This document shows positions 1-10,563 of a stretch of DNA of 64,000 nucleotides, piece after piece. Made by a program: the position numbers and the translations under genes. The first letter of the stretch is position 1, and each line of letters starts with the position of its first letter. A model generated the notes under the pieces. That model searched no databases and was not told where the DNA came from. It saw nothing but the letters and a program-made list of their open reading frames with translations. Origin of the DNA: Apostichopus japonicus (lineage: Eukaryota > Echinodermata > Holothuroidea > Aspidochirotida > Stichopodidae); NCBI RefSeq assembly GCF_037975245.1, contig NC_092576.1, positions 24,200,111-24,264,110 on the forward strand, read 5' to 3'.

Positions 1-1010
1 ATATTACTTAAAAATGTTAAAAACTATTAAATTGTTATATCCAAGAATTAGTTAGTTAAGATACCGTGTTGCAATTGTTTTGTATTAGAGAAATAGGCCA
101 CCAGCCATCTAACTTATTACTTAAAAGGGAAACGTTTATGTTGACTTGAAACTTATATTGAAGACCAAAAGATTACACAATTCAATTTAAAGCCCCATCT
201 CAATATCAAGTCCCTAAATTGGCTTAAATTTTGAGTCCCCCAGGAGGGTTGATCACAACCGGGTGTATATGGTGCCATATAGGAAAATTGTCCTCGAAAG
301 CTTACTAAAGCTTTTTTTTTAATTTACTTGTTAATGTATCTTCCAAACCTGAAACATTTGGGATGTTGCGTCGATACAACATGTTATGAGGATATGGCTT
401 TTACTAAAAGATACAACAAGTGTCAGCAATTTTATTAAGCAATCAACTCAGCCACCGGTATATCCAATTCATGTTAAATTGTAAATATTTAATTACTTCC
501 CAAAAACTGTCGTTCGACTCATTCCATTAATTATGTATACAACCTGATTTCAAAGCTTATTTCACCTTACAATGGTCTATTATACGCTTTCTGAATGATA
601 GTCTCCTAAGTGATAGTAAATGTAGAAGTTATATCTGCATAGACTATACTAAGGTCAATTGGAGTCGTATGTTCACGTAATCAATCCAAATCATTTAATA
701 CTTAGACTATGTATGAATTGGTGGTATGACTATTAATACACATACTTCATTTACCGTGGAATCCCAAAGTAATGTATAAGTCATAGTTGCAAAGGAACGT
801 GCACAATAAATTGCAATGTTTAAGTTAATCTTAAAGAAAATTAAAATACTGCTGTGATATCAATCTTCTCATCTATAGAAAAAGAAAAGAAAAATCTAAC
901 ACAGTTTTATATTATTTCTTAAATGAAACGTTCATTTGTGCTAACAATATTTACACATATTATTACACCCAAGCGAATTTCTTACAAATGACTGAATTGC
1001 TTGAACGTAC
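1..1010. other. 3' flank or intron of minus-strand Ig gene; nothing recognised
   Basis: AT-rich sequence with no exon that I can support on either strand. It lies downstream of the last visible Ig exon of the minus-strand receptor gene. That exon ends in a good donor, so at least one more exon (transmembrane, tail or another Ig domain) is expected here or to the left of the window. I did not see a hydrophobic exon with splice sites. Confidence 0.4.
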
Positions 1011-1349
1011 CTTCCGCAAGGTCCTCTTTATTTGGTTCGTAGACGGTTACTGTTGTAATAGCCTGTTGCAGAGGACTCTCGGTAAAGCAGGAAATTGTAT
1101 TCACTGTGTTTAGCGGATGGAACATAAATGATGACAGAACATTAAACATATCCACATTATTCGGATCAGGAATTACTAAGAGTTCACCTACTCCCTTCGT
1201 TGTAACGCTTTGGTTGATTGACCAGGTAAGGTTGACAGCAGATGGTATGTTGTGAGCTAGGCAAGTAAAATTAATTGTATTCAAATCTGTGGATATATTT
1301 AATTTATGGACTGCCTTTCCTTGGTAACGTATAGAGATGTTCGGTCGAC
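1011..1349 (-). CDS. Ig-like C-type domain exon (C2) of minus-strand receptor gene
   Basis: This is a 339-nt internal exon. On the minus strand the acceptor is CACTTTACAG before 1349 and the donor is G|GTACGT after 1011, so both boundaries are phase 1, the usual phase for single-exon Ig domains. The 113 residues start around RPNISIRY. The B-strand cysteine is in NFTCLAHN, the core tryptophan in NLTWSINQ and the F-strand cysteine in TISCFTES, followed by a TTVTVYEP G-strand. Several NxT/NxS sites suggest an extracellular glycoprotein. It follows V2 (2549-2265) in transcription order and has the same cysteine layout as C1 (3337-3018). The ligand and gene name are unknown. Membrane-receptor identity is inferred from the signal-peptide exon upstream. 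Confidence 0.72.
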
Positions 1350-2264
1350 CTGTAAAGTGAAGATCATTAAGAATCAGTAAAGCCAATCAGCGATCCAAGG
1401 ATTCAAATCAACAAAATACAGTATTCAGCACATTATACAACACAGTTGACTAACCGATGCAAGAGCACCGTCGATAATAACACCTGCGTAATGCAAGGAT
1501 ATATTCCAACGTTACAACAAAGACATACACAATGATCGAATTGATACATCATCAAAAGTTTCCAAGATACGCATGTTTAAAGCAACAGTTAACGTCGCTA
1601 TCCAAAAAAGGGAAGGTTTCAAGACTTCGTTCACACAAATTTCCGTCTGATCAAATCCATCTCATCTGAAACCATTAAACTACAAAATGTAACTGTTTGC
1701 TTCAGAACCTCTTGTTGGAATCAGTCACATATGTCGTAATGACTCAATGCTTACGATGTAATGCAGTATGTACGTATATTATGCATATTAAACCTACGTG
1801 ACCGTTATATAAGTACACTACACTGCTGTCGGAATATTTGGCTATTTAAACTGCAGAACTACTACTTTTCAGATACTTCTGGCTTCATTGTACAACGTAG
1901 TGTTGTTCAACGTACTACTTGCACTATGTACATAGCCTATTACTGTCATACTTGTTATTGCATTGTTCCTTGCATTAATTTGAAACTTTACTTACTATGA
2001 AAGTAGAGAAATGTGATTTTTGTTATATTTTTTATTTTCACTGTAACGATTTTATTTAAATGTAACATTCTGAGATGGGAATACACGTTTATTGAGTGTT
2101 TTGTATGAATAAACGTGGTGAATAAGCGATTTTCCCTGTATTTATTGTGACATAATGCATACTATTATATATAACGTAAGCGATACACGATGCCATAGGT
2201 CGAGTACATCTAGCAATATATGAATACCCTTTTAGACTGATTAAGCTTTACTGAGAGACCTTAC

Positions 2265-2549
2265 CATACATTATCATACAGTATTTGCTTAAGGTCTTGT
2301 TTCTCTTTTCGCAGGTATAGTTGCCTTTATTCTCATACGTCACATTCTCCAGCTTCAACGTATAGTTATTCAGTAACTGCATCTGGTATGTCTTGTAACC
2401 TGCTACCTGTCTACGACCCCAGTAGAGATATGTGTTTTGGTGTTTCCATATTTGGTTGTGTACATCCTTTCCCTCGCAGTCCAACCAAACATCACTGTAC
2501 AGCTCCACATGGGTAACTTGACAGGGATGCTGGGATGCAGAAACATGCT
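2265..2549 (-). CDS. Ig-like V-type domain exon (V2)
   Basis: This is a 285-nt phase 1-1 exon with acceptor TTTTCCAAG before 2549 and donor G|GTAAGG after 2265. It encodes 95 residues with B-strand VWLDCEG, a C-strand tryptophan in IWKHQN, a YWGRRQVAG loop, LKLENVTYENKG (E-F turn) and NYTCEKR (F-strand cysteine). Two extra cysteines (SQHPCQ near the start, SKYCMI near the end) are shared with V1 and may form a second disulphide. Length and splice frame are identical to V1 (4156-3872) and about two thirds of residues match, so V1 and V2 are a tandem exon duplication. N-glycosylation sites are plentiful. The function as a recognition domain is inferred. Confidence 0.75.
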
Positions 2550-3017
2550 CTTGGAAAACAAAATATGCTAAAATGAACATGGGTTAATAGCTGGTGATAT
2601 TTGTTAAAATGTTAATACTTTCTGTATGCATTTTAAAAGCCCAAAGTTTAATAATAACTGAACATTGAATTGAAATTCGTGTGATTTTATCGCTTGATTC
2701 TCTTATCAATCTTCTTCCACAACATTTCCTCGAGAAGAACAAAGTTACAACACTGTTATATTTCACAAACGTTAGTTATTTTTTCTGCGTGATTGGGTGG
2801 GGAAAAATCTAGTATTACATAAAGAATATACTAGGATAACGGACTATGAAAATTGGGTTTCATATATTTTTTGTAAATTAGGTGTTATGCTCTTTTTCAT
2901 CGATTTATTATTCCTCCGCAAAATCCCTCGAATTAGTTTGACTCCTTTGATATATACAGCGGGATGTTTACGTTTCTTACTGTGGACATGTTGCTTGTTG
3001 CTTGATTGAACTCTTAC

Positions 3018-3337
3018 CGTCAATAAATGTAACGGATTGTGTCACCAAGATTTGTGAGAGTTTCCACCGATTCCGTTACAGGTAATACGTTGATTAAGCA
3101 TGTCTGGAGTGTACGTAAAAACAGACTTATATATGTATGTTGTATCTAGTGCCTTTCTGTCATAATTTTGGATGGAATTCGTCGAAGGTATTGCGTCATT
3201 TCCTACCAACCAAGTTAAGTTGATAACTTCTGAAAAACTTTTTGCAATGCAGATGACGATGTACTTCATATGAGAGGAAACACTATAACTGTTGCAGACA
3301 GTATCATTGTTGACGGAGATAGACAATACCGGTGGAT
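3018..3337 (-). CDS. Ig-like C-type domain exon (C1), frameshifted near its 3' end
   Basis: The acceptor is TTATCAG before 3337 and the donor is ACG|GTAAGAG after 3018. The exon begins in phase 1 (PPVLSISVNN), with B-strand IVICIAKS, the core tryptophan in NLTWLVGN and F-strand RITCNGIGG. The frame meets TGA at 3044-3042, 24 nt before the donor. The last stretch in the next frame reads LVTQSVTFID and would reach the donor in phase 1. The exon is 320 nt, one base short of a multiple of three, whereas its relatives here are 339 and 285 nt. One base therefore appears to be missing at roughly 3045-3060. The lesion could be genuine, an allele, or an assembly error. Skipping this 1-1 exon would keep the rest of the gene in frame. 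Confidence 0.62.
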
Positions 3338-3871
3338 CTGATAACCAAGAAGATAAAAACTGAGCATAATCAAACTGTTTTCTTGATTGTAAAGTGAAGT
3401 TAATGGTAGAAGCCTAAGAGGCAGAGACAAATACCGGCGATAATTGAAAAGCATCCACTGCATGTCGTCTAGTGGTTTGATAATAATATAGCAGTCAGGA
3501 CCTGTATGCAAAATTTCTGGTTAGAATAGAAACCAACAATGTAAGGAGGAGTAACATCGATTTAGAAATAAGGCAATACTTTTGTGTCGTGCATCTCGTA
3601 CACATGAAGGCGGCTAAAATGAGGACGGGGCAGTATTCTGCGCTAGCTTACCCATGGGACTAACAGTAGTGTGTTAATTGGGATTCTGTGCAAATGTAAG
3701 TAAAAGCCTTTCTACCCCACACCCATCTTTAAACTATGCATCTTCAAGAAAATCAAAAGATACAAGAAATTCTGGAATCACATAATCGCATCTAAGAGTC
3801 CTTGCTTGTTAGTTTTGAAGGAAAGACAATTTGGAGATTTCTGTCAATTACACCGAAGTAAGAAAACTTAC

Positions 3872-4156
3872 CGTGAACTATTAAACAGTACTCTTTCAGC
3901 GTCTTGTTGATTTCAACACAGTAGTAGAGGCCTTCATTCTTATACGTCACGTTCTCTAGTATCAAAGTGTAGTTATGCAGTAGTTGTATCGGATAAGTTG
4001 TCGAACCTGCTACCTGTCTACGCCCCCAGTAAAGGGATCTGTCTTGGTGTTTCCATCTTAGGTTTTCTTGATTGCTTCCCTCACAGTCCAACCACACATC
4101 GCTGTATTGTCGCACATGAGTATCTTGACAGGGATGTTGGGATACATATACATGCT
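3872..4156 (-). CDS. Ig-like V-type domain exon (V1)
   Basis: This is a 285-nt phase 1-1 exon, the first Ig exon after the signal peptide. The acceptor is TTATTTGAAG before 4156 and the donor is G|GTAAGTTTT after 3872. Visible elements are SQHPCQ (extra cysteine), VWLDCEGS (B strand), LRWKHQ (core tryptophan), YWGRRQVAG, LILENVTYKNEG, LYYCVEIN (F strand) and KEYCLIV (extra cysteine). It is the paralogue of V2. Differences cluster in the segments after the B strand and after the RRQVAG motif, positions that form loops in V domains. Probably extracellular. Partner unknown. Confidence 0.75.
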
Positions 4157-4827
4157 CTTCAAATAAAACATTCACAGGTTGTTATTGTTTCCATTAACAG
4201 GGAATGTTGGAATGCAAATTACTTACTCTCCAATGTCTTTTTGCAGTCAACAAATGTGACTCCAACGAAAGTATTAATTACTGAATATTTCAATGTAAGA
4301 TTTAATCCCTTTGAGCATGTCGAAAGGAATGTAGAAGATACTTAAACAAGCTTACTTAAAAGGGCAACATGCTACGGCGAGCAAGAAGTAGAAACTTTGC
4401 TTTCAAATGTGAACATAAATGTAGAAAAAGTTGTCGTCACATGTTGGCAATGACATGTTCAGAACACTTAATGTCCTATAGAACAGTACACAACTGTTAC
4501 ATAGGTCATGATATTATGATAAGTCAGTGAACGTTCTAGAAAGAATTCATCCAAAAAAAATCATTTCTGATTGCAAAGGAGAGATCATACTGCAATTATT
4601 TAATACACCGATTTGCTAGTAAACTTTTTAACCCGTTGGGAGATATTACTTTGCTGAACCAATATAACTAAACGACATAATGAACACAGCATATCCACAT
4701 AAAACATGCTTTGAGAGTATCATACTAGCCGCCATATGTTACGGTATGTACGTTAAAGCCTTGTTCACAGATTGTAATCATTTTGGGCTAAAAATTCTAT
4801 AAATAGAACTATCTGAAGCCAGCTTAC

Positions 4828-4915
4828 CTGTAGAGGCTATTACTGCTGGTATAACTATCAATATTAATACAAGAAGCAGGTAAGCAGATGTCTTTTTGAG
4901 AAACTTTCTTTCCAT
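4828..4915 (-). CDS. Signal-peptide exon, start of minus-strand Ig receptor gene
   Basis: ATG at 4915 begins MERKFLKKTS, a basic n-region, followed by a hydrophobic core (AYLLLVLILIVIPAVIA) and then AST. The exon ends at 4828 with donor G|GTAAGC in phase 1, the phase needed by the Ig exon at 4156. Its length of 88 nt (29 codons plus one base) is typical for a leader exon of a secreted or membrane Ig protein. In-frame upstream codons back to 5080 are open, so a longer N-terminus is possible. The internal methionine is preferred because it places the positive residues directly before the hydrophobic stretch. 5' UTR and promoter were not identified. Confidence 0.7.
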
Positions 4916-5598
4916 AATGACCAACCTAATGCTGCCGTTAAACTGTATTTGATACCGATATATGATGGTTTTGTACAATAGTAGGGCATTTAATGCAATA
5001 TGAAAGCACAACGAATGCAGCCAAACAGAAAGTGAAACGTTAAACATTACCACAAAAATATGATTGAGCACACTAACCACTCAAAGGAGTACAATGGTAT
5101 ATATATATTGCGCTGAATGGTACACGGTAATACCAGGAAGTACAGTATACAGCTAAAACACTTAGCGTGGTAAAGTGGTGCATCTGAAAGTCAAGCCATA
5201 CCTGACTTTCGTTTAATGATTAATAATGAACTGAATGATAGTTATTAATTTCCACTTCATTCTTTGAATTTTGTTTGTTCTCCATCCAGGATATACTTAC
5301 TTCAATATCAGTGGTTTCCTATTTCTGCATTATATTCATACGGAAGATTTTTTACACACACACAATTAGTACTCTTCTTTTTACATCGACATTTTTGCTA
5401 TGAGGAAACACAACAAGACACATCCGGAATCATTAGTGCTACACAAAAGCTTAACATTATAGCGTAATCAGCTACTAGTTATAACTGAACGTTCTATTTT
5501 CTTCCGATAATAGTTTGCACCATTTCCGTCAAAAGACAGAAAGTGTCATCGTTTGGCAATCGTGACTCTTGGGACTGAGTGATAACTTATGTATATTA
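4916..5598. other. Upstream flank of minus-strand Ig gene
   Basis: Low-complexity AT-rich sequence upstream of the leader exon. It includes a short run of (TA) near 5099 and no coding signal. It should hold the 5' UTR and promoter of the minus-strand gene, but no TATA or initiator element can be assigned with confidence. Confidence 0.3.
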
Positions 5599-5848
5599 TA
5601 CGGATTGTCTTATATATTACTGTGCGACCATTACGGTGTGGATCGGTATAATCCAAAATATACGGATTGTCTAATATATTAGTCGGTTACCATCACGGTG
5701 TGGATCGGTATCATTAATAATTTACGGATTGTCAGATATATTAAGCGGTGACCATCACGGTGTGGATCGGTAGCATGCATAATAAAAAGGATTGTCTGAT
5801 ATATTAGTCCACGACCACCACGGTGTGGATCTGTATCATGCATCATAT
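5599..5848. repeat. Four-copy 62-63-bp tandem repeat between the two Ig genes
   Basis: Copies start near 5599, 5661, 5723 and 5786. Each contains GGATTGTCT or a close variant, then ATATATTA, then ACCATCACGGTGTGGATC and GGTATCAT. The GGTGTGGATC core is present in every copy, with changes elsewhere, so this is a minisatellite of moderate age. It sits between the divergent leader exons at 4915 and 7632 and so could affect either promoter. That is speculation from position only. Confidence 0.85.
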
Positions 5849-6480
5849 ACGTGGTATAACTTATATGGACATCGATATAATGTCACAAATATAGTAGATA
5901 TGAATTCGATAAATTAAGTGACTTTCTTCTCCAGGAATAGTGCAAAAAAAAATGAAAAAGGATTTTCATCGCATGCGTACTGATAATGTTATCAACGTGG
6001 CATTACTTTATTTTATGCTATAGTTAACTTAAGTATCATAACGTGTGAACAGGTCGTATTGCAAGATCCTCGCATAGATATAGTATCTTCTTGGAGTAAA
6101 GGGTTTCGGTTTTCGAAATTTTAAACATAACACATTTGAGATCTACTATCCACACTAAATATGATACGCGTTTGCACGTTTAAGCCAAATTTTCCGATGT
6201 ACTTTGTTCTTATTACTAAATAAGACAGCACGTGGTCCTAAGAAGCTTCCGTACTTGAATGAAAGCTATGTGAAAAATTTATTTTGCGAATATCAGCGCC
6301 ATTGTCTACATATTAGATCGGGCTGCTTAACTCAATCCTGTTGTTATCATTTAAAGACTATTAACTGCGTGACCGACAAAATGTATAGCAACACAAATGT
6401 CAACAAATGGGCCTATTTATCTACATGCAGTATGGTTCATTATATATTGTGTACAGTACTTTGTTCTACATAGCATATCT

Positions 6481-7470
6481 GTTAAGCAGTACTTTTTACG
6501 GGACCAGCCCTGCTTCACGGCAAAAACGGCACTGAAATACCAACCCCTCTCATAAAAAAAAAATATATATATAACTAAAGCAAGCCCCCCAAAAAAGGCC
6601 CACCGACCGGCGGAGATAAACAACCCCCACCCCTACCCCACCCGAAGATTTAAAATGTTAAAACCGGACAGCCAGACAGCCCGCAACGAAACAAATTTCC
6701 CATCCTTAGCACATCAGCACTCGCACAAGGCCGCCCAGATAGACGGCAACAATCACCTTAAACCTGAAGGCGAATGTCACACTTCACCGCCTCCAGGACT
6801 GTCTGCCAAGAACAAACTTTCCCTTAAAAACGTTATCACACGACATTCCCCAAATATGTTTTTTTTTCTTCAAAGTAATAGAGATACAAATAATACGGCG
6901 CAAAACAATAACAATACAAAATGGGGGTCTACCCCATACAATACAAACCTGTCCTACCGACCATGAACGGTTGGTCACGTCCTGAAATCACTCCCACAAC
7001 CTTGAACAAAGGAACGACGCAAAAAAAAAAACATGACCAGTACTATTTATGCTGTCACAACCAGTCCTCGGGCAAAGCTCATCACCCAATCGCCAATGCT
7101 ACATTTTGAGATTGGTCACCAAGACACCGTGTGCAATTCTCTAGGCAAGATCGCGGAGCCTGCAACTATTCATCCTTGAATGCACCGAACGCCATACATC
7201 GGTAGAATGACGACTCTGTACAGGTATTGCATTCAAAGCCCTATTTCGCAAGCAACTGAGCGCGAGGGCCGGCCGTCACAGGTCAACAGGGGGCAACTCC
7301 TTAAGATTGGAACAAATGAAACGCACTACTTTGCTGGGGGTACAACTATGCGGTGCTATGTTACTAAACAAGGCCAGTACCCAAGTGCAACCCGACCCAA
7401 AAACGTAGAGAAAATGAGCAAGGCAACACTGGGTCTGTTACTGCTACAAACATTGCTTTAGCAACAAAAA
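6481..7470. other. A/C-rich, G-poor block of foreign composition
   Basis: From about 6490 to 7470 the plus strand becomes visibly rich in A and C and poor in T, with C-runs, unlike the AT-rich flanks. Short open frames (6655-6966, 7180-7461) show no recognisable domain and are probably incidental, because stop codons are rarer in this composition. The most likely explanation is a decayed transposable element or LTR-like segment. I found neither terminal repeats nor a target duplication. 5849-6480, to its left, contains nothing recognised. Confidence 0.35.
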
Positions 7471-7631
7471 AGTCAATTGCCAAACAAAAAAGGAGAAACT
7501 TGTTTTCCCACATTCTTACATGTTACAGTACCACGTAATGTAAACGTTCACTTGGACTACTTTACTATTTGAGGTATACAATTGCATTGATCTAGTGCGT
7601 TAATTTACTTATATAACCTGTGTCACCTGCC

Positions 7632-7689
7632 ATGGCTGACATATGTGTACTACTCCTTTTATTGTATTGCATACCGGTCACTGTCGCAG
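7632..7689 (+). CDS. Signal-peptide exon of plus-strand Ig receptor gene
   Basis: ATG at 7632 encodes MADICVLLLLLYCIPVTVA followed by the first base of a glycine codon. The donor is CGCAG|GTAAAG at 7690, phase 1. The short n-region, leucine-rich core and VTVA before the splice site are classical for a leader exon. It points away from the minus-strand leader exon at 4915, giving a head-to-head pair 2.7 kb apart. In-frame GTG at 7620 is not considered the start. Downstream exons at 8689, 9389 and 10065 have matching phase-1 acceptors. Confidence 0.68.
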
Positions 7690-8688
7690 GTAAAGCTCTT
7701 CATATTGTTAGCTTATTTCAAGATTGCAAATATTTTAAACGTATAGTGTACTTTAATTACTTTCAATTTACAATAAATATAAATGAGGTAGCTTACAAAA
7801 CATTGACGTATATAGATCCTGTGCCTTTACATCGGTGCATACGCTACAACTAGTCGCATTCTAATTATATTAATTGTGTGGATCATTCAGTAAAGGAAGT
7901 GGGCATAAATCATTCAGTTCTTTTTGAAAATGAAGTTCATAACAATGTGTATTGTGCGTCATCAAGTATATGGCATACACAAACAGTATAGTCATATATA
8001 TTATTACGTAAATGGGATAAGTAATATGTTATATCGTGAAATGAGACCTATGACAGCCCATGACGGCCATCACATAACATTCCATTTACGAACTAATTGA
8101 CATTTGCTACAGGCTCAAACGTTTATGACTGACAGATTAATTCCGTTAGTTAGATTTTCTTGTACACCAAGCAGTCGCTAGAATTGAGCACTAGCGCTTT
8201 CAAAATGCTAATTACTTAATTATGTTAACACCGACCTTTCTCCTTCAAACCCACCACTGAAATTCATTCAATCGTTAGAAAGGTGCTAAAATAAATATTC
8301 AGAAAATCCTTTTTTGACACACTCCATTATATAATACTTTCAGATATATTCTTTAGGACATGAATGTGAGTAATACCGTTTATATTTTGTAATACCAGTG
8401 CTGTATCCATTCATTTAATGTTTTAGTGTTTTTATTAAACTGACTTTAGATGTGACTGACTTCTGTCAAAATACATAATAAACAGTTAAAAGAAAAAGAT
8501 AGAAAGTTATCACTTAATTAAAGTTAGCACATAAAGAAACGCCCTTATATTGATATGTTTCTAAATTGACAATTCAACTATTAAAACTTAATTATAGTGT
8601 CACTCAACTTGTGTATCATATCGGTTTACGTTTTCTTTGTTTTTCTACATATATAAGATCTCAGTATCACGACTGTCCTACTCCGCAG
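7690..8688 (+). other. Intron 1 of plus-strand Ig gene
   Basis: AT-rich sequence between leader and V-type exon. No repeat or RNA gene recognised. It ends with the acceptor TCCTACTCCGCAG at 8676-8688. Confidence 0.45.
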
Positions 8689-8977
8689 TTCTAAGAGAGA
8701 GTGGCAAGGGACGCAATTATAGAATGTACCATACCCGATTAGTGCTATGGTATATACTGGTACGATGAAAGTGATGCGACAACCGATGACCCGCTTGTAT
8801 CATATCAAGATGGTAATCGAGATGGTCGTAGTTATCGATCGGGAGAATTTAACACCACTAGTATTGGATCTCTACAGATCAAGTTGACATCAGTGAATCA
8901 CGAACAACTACATGAAGTACTGATTATTAACAAAGATCAAATTAACATCGCAAATATTGTTTCTATTATTGTTTACG
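8689..8977 (+). pseudogene. Ig V-type domain exon, broken by a stop and a frameshift
   Basis: Acceptor CTACTCCGCAG precedes 8689 and donor ACG|GTAAGTGC follows 8977, both phase 1. The exon is 289 nt, so it is one base out of frame. Reading backwards from the donor gives a V-type domain: AIIECTIPD, a stop (TAG 8740-8742), then CYGIYWYDES, PLVSYQDGNRDGR, YRSGEF, GSLQIKLTSVNHE and IIVYG. The opening (VLRESGKG) is in another frame, so the shift lies near 8705-8712. The ECTIPD, IYWYDES and SGEF motifs match V-type domains I associate with marine invertebrate Ig receptors. Without readthrough and frame repair this exon cannot give a full domain, hence pseudogene, or an assembly error at two sites. 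Confidence 0.6.
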
Positions 8978-9388
8978 GTAAGTGCTTAGTTAAAATACTT
9001 CGTTCCTTCCTCATTCAGCATTACACAAATGGGAGGTATAATGAAAACATTAGTTCAATAAAATAACAAAAGTCGTGTAACAACAGTATTACGAATAGTT
9101 TTCAATTTGGCAAATAACTTGTTAATCATCCTCCGAAAGTACTTTTTGCGTTAATTGGCCAGAACTTGAATCCGAGACATTTTACATTATAAATATCATC
9201 ATTTGGAATATCTCTGCATGTCATAGGGGTTGTAACAGTGGTCGCGTGCGTCTCGGTTTGTCTACAGCGTAAATCCAATTACCAATGCCGAAATGGAAAA
9301 GGAGTCGACTCGGAGATGATTACGCAAAGCTCAAGCATTTCCATATCATTACCATGTTTGATATGTTTTTTGTACTATTGTTTTGCAG

Positions 9389-9603
9389 TTGTGCCATTCG
9401 CGGAGGTACCACATGTGATCCTGAAAGTTTATGTAGACTGGAGGTTCAAAGCAGCGGTTATGTTACGTGTTCCCTGAACGTTGTACGCCCTAACGTAAAC
9501 TTACAGTTTGTGTACGTAAGCAGCAGTACAACATCACCCATAGCTTTAATCACTCAACCAATAGCTGTTCTACAACAATGCGGCGTTTTTTATGTTTTCT
9601 GAA
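9389..9603 (+). pseudogene. Ig C-type domain exon, frame-disrupted
   Basis: Acceptor TACTATTGTTTTGCAG ends at 9388. In the phase 1 expected from the previous donor the exon opens VVPFAEVPH. The Ig core CDPESLCRLEVQSSG, YVTCSLNVVRPNVNLQF (B and C strands) is in the adjacent frame, so a shift occurs near 9405-9420. The core frame ends at TGA 9601-9603 before any clear donor, without the F-strand cysteine context being secure. The domain resembles the membrane-proximal C-type module that follows V domains in such receptors. The 3' boundary is uncertain. Confidence 0.5.
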
Positions 9604-10064
9604 AGTCATATTTTGAAATTGCTGATTAAATATTCATAGAAAAGTTGTCATTGATTGTAGAGCTACCACCGCTAGAGTAGGAATCTGTTAAAGAGATACA
9701 AGGGCTACATTGCATCCTGGTATGCAGAAATATATTTATTAAAGTGATTTTCATTTTTTCGAGGTAAAACCAAAATCTGTTGTTTCAAGGATGCCCACTT
9801 TTAATGTTACAGCAGTTCATCAAATTATAGATGAAACTTAATTATGATTCAGTAATGAATTATGACATTCCCGAAATCAATTTACAATGTATATCAAACT
9901 CGACACTAGTCCACATTACTTATCAGAGCACACTTGACTGACATCTAGAAACATATCGACGGAGGTATCGATCTAAGCATTTAGAGCTGATGATATCATT
10001 CGAGCGTTGTTCTTAAACATACACACATGCTAGATCTATATTGATGCACATCACTTGGTCACAG
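9604..10064 (+). other. Decayed 3' part of Ig exon and following intron
   Basis: AT-rich sequence with stops in all frames. Remnants of the C-type exon may extend to about 9720, but no splice donor can be fixed. It ends with acceptor GGTCACAG at 10064. Confidence 0.3.
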
Positions 10065-10197
10065 TTTCACGTTTGCAACCATCTGTCTCCACCGAGACAT
10101 CGTCATCACCTGCAACACGGATCATCATCATCATTGTTGCCATCATAATTGTCATTATACCGATCTGTCCCTCTTTGTTTATGTATTTTACATGCAA
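10065..10197 (+). CDS. Transmembrane exon of plus-strand Ig receptor gene
   Basis: After acceptor TTGGTCACAG the phase-1 frame reads SRLQPSVSTETSSSPAT, a Ser/Thr-rich juxtamembrane stalk, followed by R and a strongly hydrophobic helix (IIIIIVAIIIVIIP, then CPSLFMYF) ending TCK at a TAG codon. A GTAG donor may overlap the stop (exon end 10197, phase 2), leaving open whether a cytoplasmic tail follows. The phase matches the leader and Ig exons. The layout leader, V, C, transmembrane is that of a type I receptor. This exon is intact while the Ig exons are not. Confidence 0.6.
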
Positions 10198-10563
10198 GTA
10201 GCCTAGTTATTCCCTCAACGGATTATATACAATATGTATGTAATAAAGTAAAGGGGGGGGGGGGAAATCATGGAAACAATATTGTTACGTATTTTGAGTG
10301 CGACGGCAAGTGCACTGATGATATCTTGTGCAGTAAAGAGAAGAAAAGAAAACCCAAACATAGAAGTGATTGCACTGTAAGAATAAGACAAGCATCAAAA
10401 TATGAACGAAAGCATGATTGTAACTCAAGTAAATTTCCATAGAAGTATCCATCGTATTTAGTAGGGCCAATGAACTCTCCATCGTTCAATAACTTGCCGA
10501 GGATGAGCGGAGGAACGTTGTTAACTTGAAAGTCTGTAGAAAGTATATATATACTACTAGTAG

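Noticed and set aside
10149-10442. 97-codon plus-strand frame over the transmembrane exon
   Set aside because: It is in a different frame from the hydrophobic helix and runs through a G-run. It is a shadow of the receptor exon.
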